Source of the DNA: Pseudomonas sp. MYb60
Lineage (GTDB): Bacteria; Pseudomonadota; Gammaproteobacteria; Pseudomonadales; Pseudomonadaceae
Direction: 5' to 3'
DNA: 64,000 bases
Assembly (NCBI RefSeq): GCF_002979555.1
Contig: NZ_PCOZ01000008.1
Location: 286,304 to 350,303 of the forward strand
A program made the position numbers and the translations under genes. Positions within the stretch are counted from its first letter, which is position 1. Each line of letters starts with the position of its first letter. Shown piece by piece: positions 8,310 through 17,639 of the stretch. The notes below the pieces were generated by a model. It searched no databases, had not been told where the DNA came from, and was given only the letters and a program-made list of their open reading frames with translations.

Positions 8310-10394
8310 TCACGGATTAACTGTCTTCCCGTCGGGCTCGGCCGGCTGATGTTCAAGGGCGCCACGCTGGGGCATTACGACCTGCTGTGGATAAGTTTGC
8401 GCGAACTGCACCTCGGCACAGTTATCCACAAGCTTTTTCAAGCGCTGGTTGAACGCGCGGCTCACCGCATACTGCCCGCCCGACACCGTGCGGAACTGCG
8501 CCGTGAGCACCACGCCGTTGAGGTCCATCTTGTCCACGCCGAACACTTCCAGCGGGCCTTGCAGGTTGTATTTGAGGAACACATCGTCGCGAATCGACTG
8601 CCCCGCCTCGCGGATCAGTTCCACAGCCTTGTCCACGTCCGTGTCGTAGGTGAACTGCACCGAGAAGAACGCATAGGCAAACTGCCGCGACTGGTTGGTG
8701 ACGGCCTTGATCTGCCCGAACGGCACCGAATGCACAAAGCCCTTGCCGTCCCGCAGGCGCAGGGTGCGGATGGTCAGGCCCTCGACCGTGCCGGCATGGC
8801 CGGAGTCGAGCACTACCCAGTCGCCGATGGACAGGGTGTCTTCGATGATGATGAACAAGCCGGTGATCACATCCTGCACCAGTTGCTGCGAACCGAAACC
8901 GATGGCCAGGCCGACCACGCCGGCGCCCGCCAGCAGTGGCGCGACGTTGATGCCCAGGTTGGCCATGGTGGTGATCGCGCAAATCACCACAAGGATGATC
9001 TTCACGGCATTGCGCACCAGCGGCAGGATGGTTTTTACCCGTGTACTCGGCTGGCGGTTGGAGCGTTTGTTCACCGGCGGTTTCAAGGCTTCCTGGATCG
9101 CCGTGTCGAGCACCACCCAGAACAGCCAGGTCATCAGCAGGATCAGGCCGATGCTGCTGAGAGAATCGCTGATCGCCCGGCCTACCGAGTTGCGCTGGGC
9201 AAACTCGAACAGGGACACGCCCCAGATCCGCCCGAGGATCTCGATAAAGGCGATAGCCATGGCAATGCGCAAGATCGCGTGCAACAGACTCAGGAAGCGC
9301 TCCTTGTAGGCACTGCTGCGCTGGATCGTCACCTGGCTGCGAGACTTGAACAGGTGTTGCAGCACCGTGCTCAGGAACACCGTGCTGATCAGCAAAATCG
9401 TGGTGAACAAGGCGCAACGCAGGGCCTTTTGATTGTCGTCACCGGCGCCGATCAGGTTGATGGCCGAGACCAGCACCATCAGCAGGATCGGCCAGTACCA
9501 CAGCCCCGAGAACACCCGCAGCGATTGCTGCAACGCCGGGTGCTTGAGCCGTTGGGCCAGTGGCCGATTGCGGATCAAATGCGCCACCGGACGGCGCAGG
9601 CGCACCACCAGCACGCCGAAGATCACCGCGGCAAACAGCCCGGTGAACACCGCTACGCTGCTGGTGATGTTTCCGCCCAATTGGCGGGCGATCTGCGGGC
9701 TGGTGAGCGCGTCGCTGAGGGCCGCGAGAAAGCCGATCAGGAACAGCGGCTTGGGGCAATAGTTGCGAATGATCCGCACCGCCGGGCGCTTGTGGCCCAC
9801 ATTGAACATGACGATGACGCAGAGCAGCATCGAGGTGGAAAAAATGCCGCTGCTGGTGGCATAGGCAAAACACAGCGCCAGGGCGCGACCGATCGACGTG
9901 GCCAGGTAGTGGCTGACATACAGCGTCAACGGCAGGCAGATCAACGCAGGGAGTGTATAAGGCAGCACATAACCCAACACCCCTTGCAGACGCCGACGTT
10001 GTTCAACGAAGGTTCGACGGGTCATGCGCTGCACGAGGAAGCGACCGAGCAGGGTCAGCAGAGTAAACGCACCGATCCAGACGCCGGACAGCAACAGGAA
10101 ATCCCCGGCCACGCTCCACGGTGAGCGTGCTGACGTCCGATCGACCAACCGCCCTACTTCATCCGCCGCGCGGTCGGCCCGCAGGCGCCAGGCGTCAACC
10201 AGGTTCTGGTTGAGGTCGAGCTTCTGTTGCACATCATCGATACTGGAACTGATGGCCCCCAACAGCCCGCCCTCCACCAGCAACTCAGGCGTGGCCGGCG
10301 TTTCGGCTTCGGGCGCGGTGTCCGCGGCGTGCAGGGCGCCGCTGCCACACAACAGCAGCGCGCCGAGCAGGAATGCAGTCTTGAGATTCAGCAA
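8310..10394 (-). CDS. Mechanosensitive channel, MscS family, long form
   Basis: 694 residues. Signal peptide (FLLGALLLCGSGALHA), a short periplasmic coiled region, about ten predicted membrane segments, then the MscS core: pore helix VAPLLAGAGVVGLAIGFGSQ, beta domain (IGDWVVLDSGHAGTVEGLTI, VHSVPFGQIKAVTNQSRQF) and C-terminal cytoplasmic domain. Longer than MscS (286) and closer to the YbiO/YnaI-type large channels. The start is TTG (10394), with AAGGAG ten bases upstream; no in-frame ATG gives a signal peptide. Opens on osmotic downshock by family inference. Confidence 0.93.
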   Translation of the reverse strand: MLNLKTAFLLGALLLCGSGALHAADTAPEAETPATPELLVEGGLLGAISSSIDDVQQKLDLNQNLVDAWRLRADRAADEVGRLVDRTSARSPWSVAGDFLLLSGVWIGAFTLLTLLGRFLVQRMTRRTFVEQRRRLQGVLGYVLPYTLPALICLPLTLYVSHYLATSIGRALALCFAYATSSGIFSTSMLLCVIVMFNVGHKRPAVRIIRNYCPKPLFLIGFLAALSDALTSPQIARQLGGNITSSVAVFTGLFAAVIFGVLVVRLRRPVAHLIRNRPLAQRLKHPALQQSLRVFSGLWYWPILLMVLVSAINLIGAGDDNQKALRCALFTTILLISTVFLSTVLQHLFKSRSQVTIQRSSAYKERFLSLLHAILRIAMAIAFIEILGRIWGVSLFEFAQRNSVGRAISDSLSSIGLILLMTWLFWVVLDTAIQEALKPPVNKRSNRQPSTRVKTILPLVRNAVKIILVVICAITTMANLGINVAPLLAGAGVVGLAIGFGSQQLVQDVITGLFIIIEDTLSIGDWVVLDSGHAGTVEGLTIRTLRLRDGKGFVHSVPFGQIKAVTNQSRQFAYAFFSVQFTYDTDVDKAVELIREAGQSIRDDVFLKYNLQGPLEVFGVDKMDLNGVVLTAQFRTVSGGQYAVSRAFNQRLKKLVDNCAEVQFAQTYPQQVVMPQRGALEHQPAEPDGKTVNP

Positions 10395-10455
10395 AACACC
10401 GGGCTCCTTGCAGATGGGTCTGTAAGGAACTGACGGGTTTGAGCCTTGATCGTTC

Positions 10456-10473
10456 CCTGCCCACGCCGGCAGG
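10456..10473 (-). terminator. Possible terminator of the envelope cassette
   Basis: Six-base stem CCTGCC/GGCAGG with a six-base loop, six bases after the stop of the last cassette gene. No run of T follows on the minus strand, so termination is uncertain. Confidence 0.35.
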
Positions 10474-10478
10474 AGGGA

Positions 10479-11309
10479 TTATTTCAGGTCGACATTCAGG
10501 CTGGGGGCCCCAAACGCCATCAATTGGGCGTTGGATGCGGCAAACCAGCCTTTCCAGAAGTCTTCCAGCGCTTGGATGGTCTTGCCCGAGCGATAAGCCT
10601 GCTTGATGTCCTTGGTGACGAGCGCAGCTCCCGCGACGTACACCCGTGCGCCTTGCAGGTCGGCAAACAACTGCTTGTCGGCCACCCGCTTGAGCTCCGC
10701 CTCGGGTTGCAGGTCACGAATCCGGTTATTGGCGTAAAAACTGCCGAAGTCACTGTTTTCAAGCATATCGGAGATCAATAGCACCACACGTTCCTGGGCC
10801 GGTTGCTGGCCCAGGTCTTTACCGATCTCGCGCAGCGAATGGAATATCTCGCTGCGGGCGATGTCCTCCGACGCCTCGCGCAGCGTGGTCACAAACACCT
10901 TGCCCAGCGTCTTGTTGAAAAAGCTGCGCTGCTCCGTCAGGCACGTATCGAGGGTGCGCAGCGACTGCATGCCGACGTTGCTGCGCACCTTCTCATCGAG
11001 ACCCAGGTTGAGTTCACCGGCAAAACGCAGTTGCATGAACTGGCCTGGCACAAACGCCGAGAAACTGTACAACCGCACCTTGTCTCCCGGCTGCACGAAG
11101 CGTTGCACCTGGGCCCAGCTTGCCTTCTGGATCACCTCGGGCATGGGGATCGTCTGGTCGATGATCACCGTGAGCTCCCGACCGCTATGCGCGGGCCGAA
11201 ACTCCCCTACTTTGGCATACGAATAGCAGTCCGGAATGTCGTTGCGCTCACTGGCCACGGCCAAGAGGGGCGCTAACAGCAGTGCCGGAAAAAACCGCGA
11301 GATCTTCAT
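10479..11309 (-). CDS. Exported VWA-like protein of unknown function
   Basis: 276 residues, with a signal peptide (MKISRFFPALLLAPLLAVAS). The fold suggested by the sequence is von Willebrand A-like: first strand RELTVIIDQTIP, a second VRLYSFSAF, a third RVVLLISDMLEN and a fourth ARVYVAGAAL, alternating with helices. The metal site would be DQT rather than DxSxS, so metal binding may be altered or lost. Two Cys (about residues 28 and 103) may form a disulphide. Last gene of a three-gene run; its ATG directly abuts the preceding stop. Function unknown. Confidence 0.72.
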   Translation of the reverse strand: MKISRFFPALLLAPLLAVASERNDIPDCYSYAKVGEFRPAHSGRELTVIIDQTIPMPEVIQKASWAQVQRFVQPGDKVRLYSFSAFVPGQFMQLRFAGELNLGLDEKVRSNVGMQSLRTLDTCLTEQRSFFNKTLGKVFVTTLREASEDIARSEIFHSLREIGKDLGQQPAQERVVLLISDMLENSDFGSFYANNRIRDLQPEAELKRVADKQLFADLQGARVYVAGAALVTKDIKQAYRSGKTIQALEDFWKGWFAASNAQLMAFGAPSLNVDLK

Positions 11310-12863
11310 TCAGGCACCTGCAGCGTCAAAGTCTTTGAGCAACTGCTGCTCGGCACGTAGCGCCAGCACGTCTTCCAGGGAATGGCCCTTGGCCCGGCTG
11401 ATGGTCGCCAGTTGCTCTTCGCTGAAGGCCGTAAGGTCCTTGCTACGCAGGGCGTCCAGGCTTGACGGCGATGCGACTGGCGCGGACGGAGGAACTTCAA
11501 CTGCCGCAGCCACAGGCGCCACGACGTCAGCAACAACCGGAGCAACCGGCACACTGACTGGCTTGACCGAGACCTCAGGCGTACCCGGCAACGCTTGTTT
11601 GCGCGCCAGGTAGGTCTCGAAGTTGCGGTTGTGCGCACTGGTCAATGCCGCTTGCTGCTGGGCGTTGGTCGTGGAGCGCCCCGCCAGCTTGAGTTGCAGC
11701 TTGCTCAACTTGTGGTCGGCATGGGAGGCGATTTCCACGCGCTGGCTTTGCATCCAGTTTTCCAAAGCCTCGCCGCTGGAAAACTTGTGGGTATGCTCCC
11801 AGGCCGTCTTGGATTCCACCCCAGCAAAACCGAAGATCGAGGCCAGCCAAATGCTGGTGATTTGAATGGCGATGTAGATTACCGACAGAACAATGAAGGT
11901 GATGAGCGACGCCTTGCGGATCGCGTCCATCTTGTCGGTGAGGGTTTGTTTGTCGGCCTGGTCGTTGATCGCCGCTGAGTCGGCGGGCAGTTCAAACGGA
12001 CTGGCAGACTCGTAATTCTGCTGGGCGAAAGCGTGGGGGCTGCCGACCATTTCGGTCTCGATGCTTTTGAGCTGCATGGTGCGGATACCAAATGCCGCCA
12101 CCGCGATAATCGCAATCCAGATACCGGTGGTGATCATCCAGCCTCGGCTGGGGGTAACCGTGTGATTGGTGTTGATCCGCGCCAGGATACGGTTGTAGTC
12201 CTTGCCGTCCTTATCGCTGTCGGTATCCTTGATGCCGATGCCCGGCAGTTCCTTGAGCTGCGACGGGCGATCACTCGCGCCATCGTTTTCCCACCAGTGG
12301 CGAGCCTTGCTGATCAACGCATTTTTATGCACTGCACGGCCTGTCACTTCTGCCAGGATCGCCGACGCAACGGCCAGCAGGAAAGCGAACAACCAGCCCA
12401 TCCAGCTCTGATCGTTGGCCGACAGATTCTGGTTGATGAACGGCACCAGCACATAAGCAAAACCTACAGCTTCGAACATGATCAGCATGAAGATCAGTGC
12501 AAAGACCCAAAACGGCCGCTCGCGACGCCCACGCTCGCCGATGGTGCGCAGGTAGGATTCGCTCTTGTTGAAGAAATCAACGTTCTTGGCGCCGATCTTT
12601 TCATAACGCGAGTAGTACGCGTCGCACAATTCGCTTTCCGACTTAGGCCAGCCGTGGGAGTCGAGCATCAGGCTTTGCTTGGACAGTCGCGCCACCTTGC
12701 CGATAAAAGGTACGCCGTGCCACACGCGCATCACGAAGTAACCCACCTTATCCCAGTACGCTTGGATCAGGATGGCGGCCAGCAGCGTGGAAATCACCAG
12801 CCCGGTGATCAATTTATTTGCCCAGAGCAGGGCAGTCAGCGCATTGAAGCTGAACTCTTCCAT
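11310..12863 (-). CDS. Polytopic inner-membrane protein of the envelope cassette
   Basis: 517 residues, not assignable to a named family. About five membrane segments: residues 13-33, 117-141, 153-172, 245-264 and 322-347. A cytoplasmic-type loop lies at 35-115. After the last segment comes a helical region (AHNRNFETYLARKQ), a Val/Ala/Pro linker (about 410-460) and a C-terminal helical tail (LTAFSEEQLATISRAKG). Eighteen bases from the OmpA-type gene upstream and no gap to the gene downstream, so one operon. Function unknown; a scaffold linking the other two is possible. Confidence 0.75.
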   Translation of the reverse strand: MEEFSFNALTALLWANKLITGLVISTLLAAILIQAYWDKVGYFVMRVWHGVPFIGKVARLSKQSLMLDSHGWPKSESELCDAYYSRYEKIGAKNVDFFNKSESYLRTIGERGRRERPFWVFALIFMLIMFEAVGFAYVLVPFINQNLSANDQSWMGWLFAFLLAVASAILAEVTGRAVHKNALISKARHWWENDGASDRPSQLKELPGIGIKDTDSDKDGKDYNRILARINTNHTVTPSRGWMITTGIWIAIIAVAAFGIRTMQLKSIETEMVGSPHAFAQQNYESASPFELPADSAAINDQADKQTLTDKMDAIRKASLITFIVLSVIYIAIQITSIWLASIFGFAGVESKTAWEHTHKFSSGEALENWMQSQRVEIASHADHKLSKLQLKLAGRSTTNAQQQAALTSAHNRNFETYLARKQALPGTPEVSVKPVSVPVAPVVADVVAPVAAAVEVPPSAPVASPSSLDALRSKDLTAFSEEQLATISRAKGHSLEDVLALRAEQQLLKDFDAAGA

Positions 12864-12881
12864 GGTGTAGTTCCTTGAGTC

Positions 12882-14339
12882 TTACGCGCGAATCGGCACG
12901 AAACGGGTAGTGAAGGCTTCGCGGGGGCGCGAGTAGAACAACGCACCATCGGTGGCCTCAGAGTTTTTCTTGCTGAACACCACGTCGATACACGACACCG
13001 GCGCCTTGGGGTCTTGAGTGAATACCCTGTACAGCACCAGGTCCTCACCTTCATAGGTATTGGCCACAGCCGTGCTTTTGATGGACTTGCGATTGCCCTG
13101 GTCGTAGCCCTTGACCACTTCGATAAACGGTTGACGGTCGACGCTGGCGCCATCACGCAGGATGGAGACCGGGGATAACGTCACCAAGTGGCCGTTGACC
13201 AGGTTGGCCCACACACGGTTGTTGTAGCCTGGCAGGTATTCGGTGGTGGTTTGGGTGTCCAGCGCCTTGCCGCTGGCGAGGTTGAATACCTTGCCGCTTT
13301 CGCGCGGGCGGTCAGCTTCACAGCTGCTCGACGGCAGGTCGCCCGCGTGCGCACTGGAGACCAGCGCAAACCCGGCTTTTTTCGGGGTAATCGCCTCGCC
13401 AAGGGCCCAACGGGTTTCGCTGGCCGGCTGGCCGCCAAAATCCACCACAGCGGTGCCCGCATCGACAGGTTTGTTCTCGGCAGCGGGCTTGGCGGCAGGC
13501 TTGCTTTTCGACGTGCTCGGCACGCTGCGTACCGGCTCGGTCGCGGTGCCGTGGGCCAAATACTTGGTGTTGTTCTGTTCGGCGTTGACACGTTTGACGA
13601 GCATGTTGCGGTCGGTCACTTCAACGATTTCGACCCGGCGGTTCTTGCCGCGCTGAAAGCTGTCGCTGTTGTCTGCAATTGGCCGCGACGCACCTGCGCC
13701 CTGGAAGAACATGCGTTGCGGGGCGATGCCCTGTTCAGCCAGGATCGCCGCCACGGCACGGGCGCGCTGCTCGGACAGGCGCTGGTTGGTGGTGGCGCTG
13801 CCGGTGGCATCGGTGTGGCCCACCACCAGAATCGCGGCCTGGGAGTTTTGCCCCGGTTTGGGCGCGAAGGCGGCAGCCAGCTTGCGGACCTGGCGCTGAC
13901 CATCGACGCTCAGCTGTGCGCTACCGGTAGCGAACATGCCTTGGTCCTGAACTTGAGCAACGATGCCCGCCTCAGTCGGCGCCGGTGAACCTGCGTTGCC
14001 CGTGGCGACTTCCTGGCTCTGCAGGGTCTGTACCTGGATATTAAGGTTCTCTTCCTTAGCAATGCGCTCCAGCTCCTGCAAGCGGTTCTGCCAGAGGTTA
14101 CCCGCTACACAACCGGCGGCCGCACCGACTCCACCGCCCACGACGGCTTTCTTAGCGTCACCAGTGATTGCATAGGTCAAGCCGGCACCCAGTATTGCGC
14201 CGCCTGCGCAGCCGATGGCCGTGCCGTAGTTTTTGCCTGCTTCATTGAGGGTCGCGCAGCCACTGAGCGCAATGGCGCCGGCCAGCAGGCTGATTTTTCG
14301 AGTCAGAGAGGTAGTCACGTGATGGGTTCCGGCCTTCAT
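12882..14339 (-). CDS. OmpA-family lipoprotein with glycine-zipper and extra C-terminal domain
   Basis: 485 residues. Lipobox LSGC with Cys28, a glycine-zipper segment (GGAILGAGLTYAITGDAKKA, about 43-80), an OmpA/MotB peptidoglycan-binding domain (HTDATGSATTNQRLSEQRA, then RRVEIVEV, about 140-260), a Lys/Pro/Ala linker, and a C-terminal domain of about 190 residues with two or more Cys that I do not recognise. The lipid anchor plus the OmpA domain would tie outer membrane to cell wall. The start is ATG 14339; a GTG at 14318 is possible. First gene of the cassette. Confidence 0.85.
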   Translation of the reverse strand: MKAGTHHVTTSLTRKISLLAGAIALSGCATLNEAGKNYGTAIGCAGGAILGAGLTYAITGDAKKAVVGGGVGAAAGCVAGNLWQNRLQELERIAKEENLNIQVQTLQSQEVATGNAGSPAPTEAGIVAQVQDQGMFATGSAQLSVDGQRQVRKLAAAFAPKPGQNSQAAILVVGHTDATGSATTNQRLSEQRARAVAAILAEQGIAPQRMFFQGAGASRPIADNSDSFQRGKNRRVEIVEVTDRNMLVKRVNAEQNNTKYLAHGTATEPVRSVPSTSKSKPAAKPAAENKPVDAGTAVVDFGGQPASETRWALGEAITPKKAGFALVSSAHAGDLPSSSCEADRPRESGKVFNLASGKALDTQTTTEYLPGYNNRVWANLVNGHLVTLSPVSILRDGASVDRQPFIEVVKGYDQGNRKSIKSTAVANTYEGEDLVLYRVFTQDPKAPVSCIDVVFSKKNSEATDGALFYSRPREAFTTRFVPIRA

Positions 14340-14594
14340 AAAAAAAGAGCCGCCGACCCCACTGCCAACGCTTAAGAGCGCCAGCGGCATCATCCATGAA
14401 CAGGCCCTGCTAAATCATTGAATTGAATCGTTCGTGGGAATTTGATCACGTCACTAATGGCATTTCAATACCACTTGTAACTCTTTGTTGCTCTGGCGTG
14501 CGCCTTTCAGGGACTACCACCGTCTGTAGGAAACCGGAAACTTTCAGCCAAAAATCACAGTCAGCCCTAAACACCCGCTTTTGTAGGAGTAACC

Positions 14595-15374
14595 ATGGCT
14601 GCGATCCCCGACTGGGTGCCCATCACCCCCAGCGTCGCTATTACCCGGTTCACGGTGCTGACGGTCAATATCCACAAGGGTTTTACCGCCTTGAACCGGC
14701 GCTTTATCTTGCCGGAACTGCGCGAAGCGGTGCGCAGTGTGGGCGCAGACATGGTGTTTCTGCAGGAAATCCACGGCACCCATGAGCGCCACCCTCAGCG
14801 GTACAGCGAATGGCCGGATATGCCGCAGTATGAGTTCCTCGCCGACAGCATCTGGCCGCAGTTCGCGTACGGGCGCAATGCGGTGTACCCCCACGGCGAC
14901 CACGGCAACGCGCTGCTGTCGAAATTCCAGATCGTGCGGCATGACAACCTCGATATTTCACAGAGTGGCCACGAAAATCGCGGGCTGCTGCATTGCGTGC
15001 TGCGCCTGCCCGGCACTGGTCAGGAGGTGCATGCGATCTGCATTCACCTAGGCCTGCGCGAGGTGCATCGCCAGCAGCAGTTGCGCTTGCTGGAACAGCG
15101 TATCCGCGAGATTCCCGCCGAAGCGCCGCTGGTGGTCGCAGGCGATTTCAACGATTGGCGACAGAAGGCCGACTTGAGCCAGAGCGGCCTTACCGAAGTG
15201 TTCGTGCAGGCCCATGGCAAACCGGCGCGCACCTTCCCGGCGCGCCTGCCGTTGCTGCCCCTGGACCGCATCTATGTGCGCAACCTCAAGGTGCATAACC
15301 CCCGAGTGCTGACCACGCGGCCTTGGTCGCATTTGTCTGACCATGTGCCCCTGTCGGTGGAGATCGAGCTATGA
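14595..15374 (+). CDS. YbhP-like endonuclease/exonuclease/phosphatase-family protein
   Basis: 259 residues. Characteristic EEP motifs: LTVNIHKGF near residue 23, MVFLQEIHG, CIHLGLREVHR, VVAGDFNDWR and the terminal LSDHVPL. The family hydrolyses phosphodiester bonds in nucleic acids or lipids by a DNase I-like mechanism. AGGAGT precedes the ATG. The stop overlaps the clsB start (ATGA), and the gene order with clsB and the YbhN-like protein copies E. coli ybhP-ybhO-ybhN, so a phospholipid-linked role is likely. Confidence 0.9.
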   Translation: MAAIPDWVPITPSVAITRFTVLTVNIHKGFTALNRRFILPELREAVRSVGADMVFLQEIHGTHERHPQRYSEWPDMPQYEFLADSIWPQFAYGRNAVYPHGDHGNALLSKFQIVRHDNLDISQSGHENRGLLHCVLRLPGTGQEVHAICIHLGLREVHRQQQLRLLEQRIREIPAEAPLVVAGDFNDWRQKADLSQSGLTEVFVQAHGKPARTFPARLPLLPLDRIYVRNLKVHNPRVLTTRPWSHLSDHVPLSVEIEL

Positions 15375-16633
15375 ACGTTGCTGTGGAACACATCTCCACC
15401 GACCAACCGCCGGATGAAGCCAAGGCTCGCGACCTGGATTACGGCTGGCAGAGCGGTAACCAGGTGGAACTGCTGGAGAACGGCGAAGCGTACTTCCCCA
15501 AGGTGTTCGACGCATTGCGCGAGGCGCGGCGGGAAATCCTGCTGGAGACCTTTATCCTGTTCGAGGACAAGGTCGGCCTTGAGCTGCACGGCATCCTGAT
15601 CGAGGCCGCGCAACGTGGGGTGAAGGTGGTGGTCAGCCTGGACGGGTTCGGTTGCGGCGAGTTACGCCCTGCGTTTCTCGCCGAACTGGCTGACGCGGGC
15701 GTGACGGTGCAGATGTTCGACCCGGCGTCCAAGACATTGGGTATTCGTACCAACTGGTTTCGTCGTTTGCATCGCAAGATTGTGGTGGTGGATGCCAGCG
15801 TGGCGTTCATTGGCGGGATCAATTTTTCCGCCGATCACCTGGGGGATTTCGGCCCCGAGGCCAAGCAGGATTATGCCGTGCAGGTGACGGGCCCGGCGGT
15901 GGCGGACTTGCATCACTTCGCCCTGGCGCAGAGCGGTCGCCAGGTGCGCACACGGCGCGGCTGGCGGCGGCGCCAGCAACGACCTTCGCCCTGGCCCACT
16001 GACAAGGGTGACGGGCTGGTGCGCCTGATCTACCGGGACAACCTGCAGCACCGCGATGACATCGAGGAAGCCTACATCCATGCCTTGAGCAAGGCGCAAC
16101 AGCGGGTGGTGATCGCCAACGCCTACTTCTTCCCGGGCTACCGGCTGCTGCGGGAAATCCGCAATGCGGCGCGCCGGGGCGTGCAGGTGCAGTTGATCAT
16201 GCAGGGCCAGCCCGATGTGCTGTTGGCCAAGCTGGCGGCGCGCATGCTTTACGACTATCTGCTCAAGGACGGCGTGGTGATTCACGAATATTGCCAGCGC
16301 CCACTGCACGGCAAAGTTGCGCTGGTGGATGACGAGTGGAGCACCGTGGGTTCAAGCAACCTGGACCCCTTGAGCCTGTCGTTGAACCTGGAGGCCAATG
16401 TGTTGATTCGTGATCGCGCCTTCAATCAACAGCTGTATGAGCGCCTGCAAATCCTCGCGAAGGAGCATTGCCAGACCATGCCGGAAAACCGCAAGCCGCG
16501 CTTGTGGCTCTGGCGGTTGACCGTGGGCTTCCTGGTGTTTCATGTGATGCGTCATTTTCCTGCGCTGACGGGCTGGTTACCGGCGCACAAGCCGCGGTTG
16601 AAACCCATCGAGAGCCAGGCCCATGACCTCTGA
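15371..16633 (+). CDS. clsB: ClsB, cardiolipin synthase B
   Basis: 420 residues. Two HKD phospholipase D motifs: HRKIVVVDASVAFIGGINFS near residue 133 and HGKVALVDDEWSTVGSSNLD near 313. No N-terminal membrane segments, which separates ClsB from ClsA, and a hydrophobic C-terminal stretch (LTVGFLVFHVMRHFPALTGW). It makes cardiolipin from phosphatidylglycerol at the inner membrane. Overlaps the next gene by eleven bases. Confidence 0.95.
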   Translation: MNVAVEHISTDQPPDEAKARDLDYGWQSGNQVELLENGEAYFPKVFDALREARREILLETFILFEDKVGLELHGILIEAAQRGVKVVVSLDGFGCGELRPAFLAELADAGVTVQMFDPASKTLGIRTNWFRRLHRKIVVVDASVAFIGGINFSADHLGDFGPEAKQDYAVQVTGPAVADLHHFALAQSGRQVRTRRGWRRRQQRPSPWPTDKGDGLVRLIYRDNLQHRDDIEEAYIHALSKAQQRVVIANAYFFPGYRLLREIRNAARRGVQVQLIMQGQPDVLLAKLAARMLYDYLLKDGVVIHEYCQRPLHGKVALVDDEWSTVGSSNLDPLSLSLNLEANVLIRDRAFNQQLYERLQILAKEHCQTMPENRKPRLWLWRLTVGFLVFHVMRHFPALTGWLPAHKPRLKPIESQAHDL

Positions 16634-17579
16634 AACCTCTGGATCGCGCTTCGCCAAGTGGAAGAAACCGCTGACCATCCTGTTCTTCCTGGCATTGATC
16701 GTGCTGTTTACCCTCCTTGCCCGTCGCATCGACTGGAGTGAAGTGCTGCAGACCCTGAGTGAGTTCAAACTGCGCACCTTGTTGATCGCGGGCGCGGTGA
16801 CGCTGTGCAGCTTTTTAGTGTACGCCAGCTTTGATTTGATCGGCCGCACCTACATTCGCCAAAACCTGACCTGGAAGCAGATTTTGCCGGTGGGGATCAT
16901 CAGTTACGCGTTCAACCTCAACCTCAGCGCGTGGGTCGGCGGCATTGCCATGCGCTACCGGTTGTATTCGCGGCTGGGGGTGAGCAACGGCAATATCGCC
17001 AAGATCCTCGGCCTGAGCCTGGCAACCAATTGGTTTGGCTACATGGCGCTGGCCGGGGTGATTTTCAGCAGCGGCCTGGTGACCATGCCGCCGGGCTGGA
17101 AAGTCAGCACCAGCGCGTTGCAGGCCATTGGTGTCGTGTTGGTGCTGGCGAGCCTGGGGTATCTGGCGGCGTGCCAGTTTTCGAAGAAACGCGCCTGGAC
17201 GATCCGGGGCATGGAGATCAACCTGCCGTCGGTGCGCATGGCGTGCCTGCAACTGGCCCTCGGCGCGCTGAACTGGTCACTGATGGCGGCGGTGATCTTC
17301 ACCCTGCTGCCGGCCAAGCTGGATTATCCACTGGTGCTGGGCGTGCTGCTGATCAGCGCGATCGCCGGGGTGCTCACCCATATCCCGGCGGGCCTTGGGG
17401 TACTGGAGGCAGTATTTATCGCGCTGTTGCAGCATGAGGCGTCACGGGGCAGTTTGCTGGCAGGGCTGATTGCCTACCGGGCGATCTATTTTATTCTGCC
17501 GTTGTTGATTGCGCTGGTGATGTACCTGGGGGTGGAAGCGAAGGCCAAGGCGTTGCGGGTAAAGAAGGCGCCGGCTTGA
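16623..17579 (+). CDS. YbhN-like membrane protein, LPG synthase transmembrane domain family (UPF0104)
   Basis: 318 residues with about eight membrane segments (ILFFLALIVLFTLLARRI, LLIAGAVTLCSFLVYASF, LVLGVLLISAIAGVLTHIPA). The stretch FNLNLSAWVGGIAMRYRLYS and HIPAGLGVLEAVFI mark the lysylphosphatidylglycerol synthase TM (flippase-like) family. No aminoacyl-transferase domain follows, so it is a flippase-like protein at most. Third gene of the ybhPON-like operon. Confidence 0.9.
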   Translation: MTSETSGSRFAKWKKPLTILFFLALIVLFTLLARRIDWSEVLQTLSEFKLRTLLIAGAVTLCSFLVYASFDLIGRTYIRQNLTWKQILPVGIISYAFNLNLSAWVGGIAMRYRLYSRLGVSNGNIAKILGLSLATNWFGYMALAGVIFSSGLVTMPPGWKVSTSALQAIGVVLVLASLGYLAACQFSKKRAWTIRGMEINLPSVRMACLQLALGALNWSLMAAVIFTLLPAKLDYPLVLGVLLISAIAGVLTHIPAGLGVLEAVFIALLQHEASRGSLLAGLIAYRAIYFILPLLIALVMYLGVEAKAKALRVKKAPA

Positions 17580-17590
17580 GGGTTGCGCTC

Positions 17591-17630
17591 CATTGCTTTC
17601 GCGGGCAAGCCCGCGAAAGCGGCTGCAATG
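17591..17630. repeat. REP palindrome between convergent genes
   Basis: Perfect 12-base inverted repeat GCTTTCGCGGGC (17595-17606) and its complement (17609-17620) around AA, enclosed by CATTG/CAATG outer arms. The GCGGGCAAGC core matches the fluorescent-Pseudomonas REP. It sits between the convergent YbhN-like and hydrolase genes and may also act as a bidirectional terminator or RNA-stabilising hairpin. Confidence 0.8.
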
Positions 17631-17639
17631 ACACCCCAC

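Noticed and set aside
8349..10124. 591-residue open frame opposite the MscS-type gene
   Set aside because: Composition dominated by His, Gln, Arg and Asp with no domain; the channel gene on the minus strand is clear.
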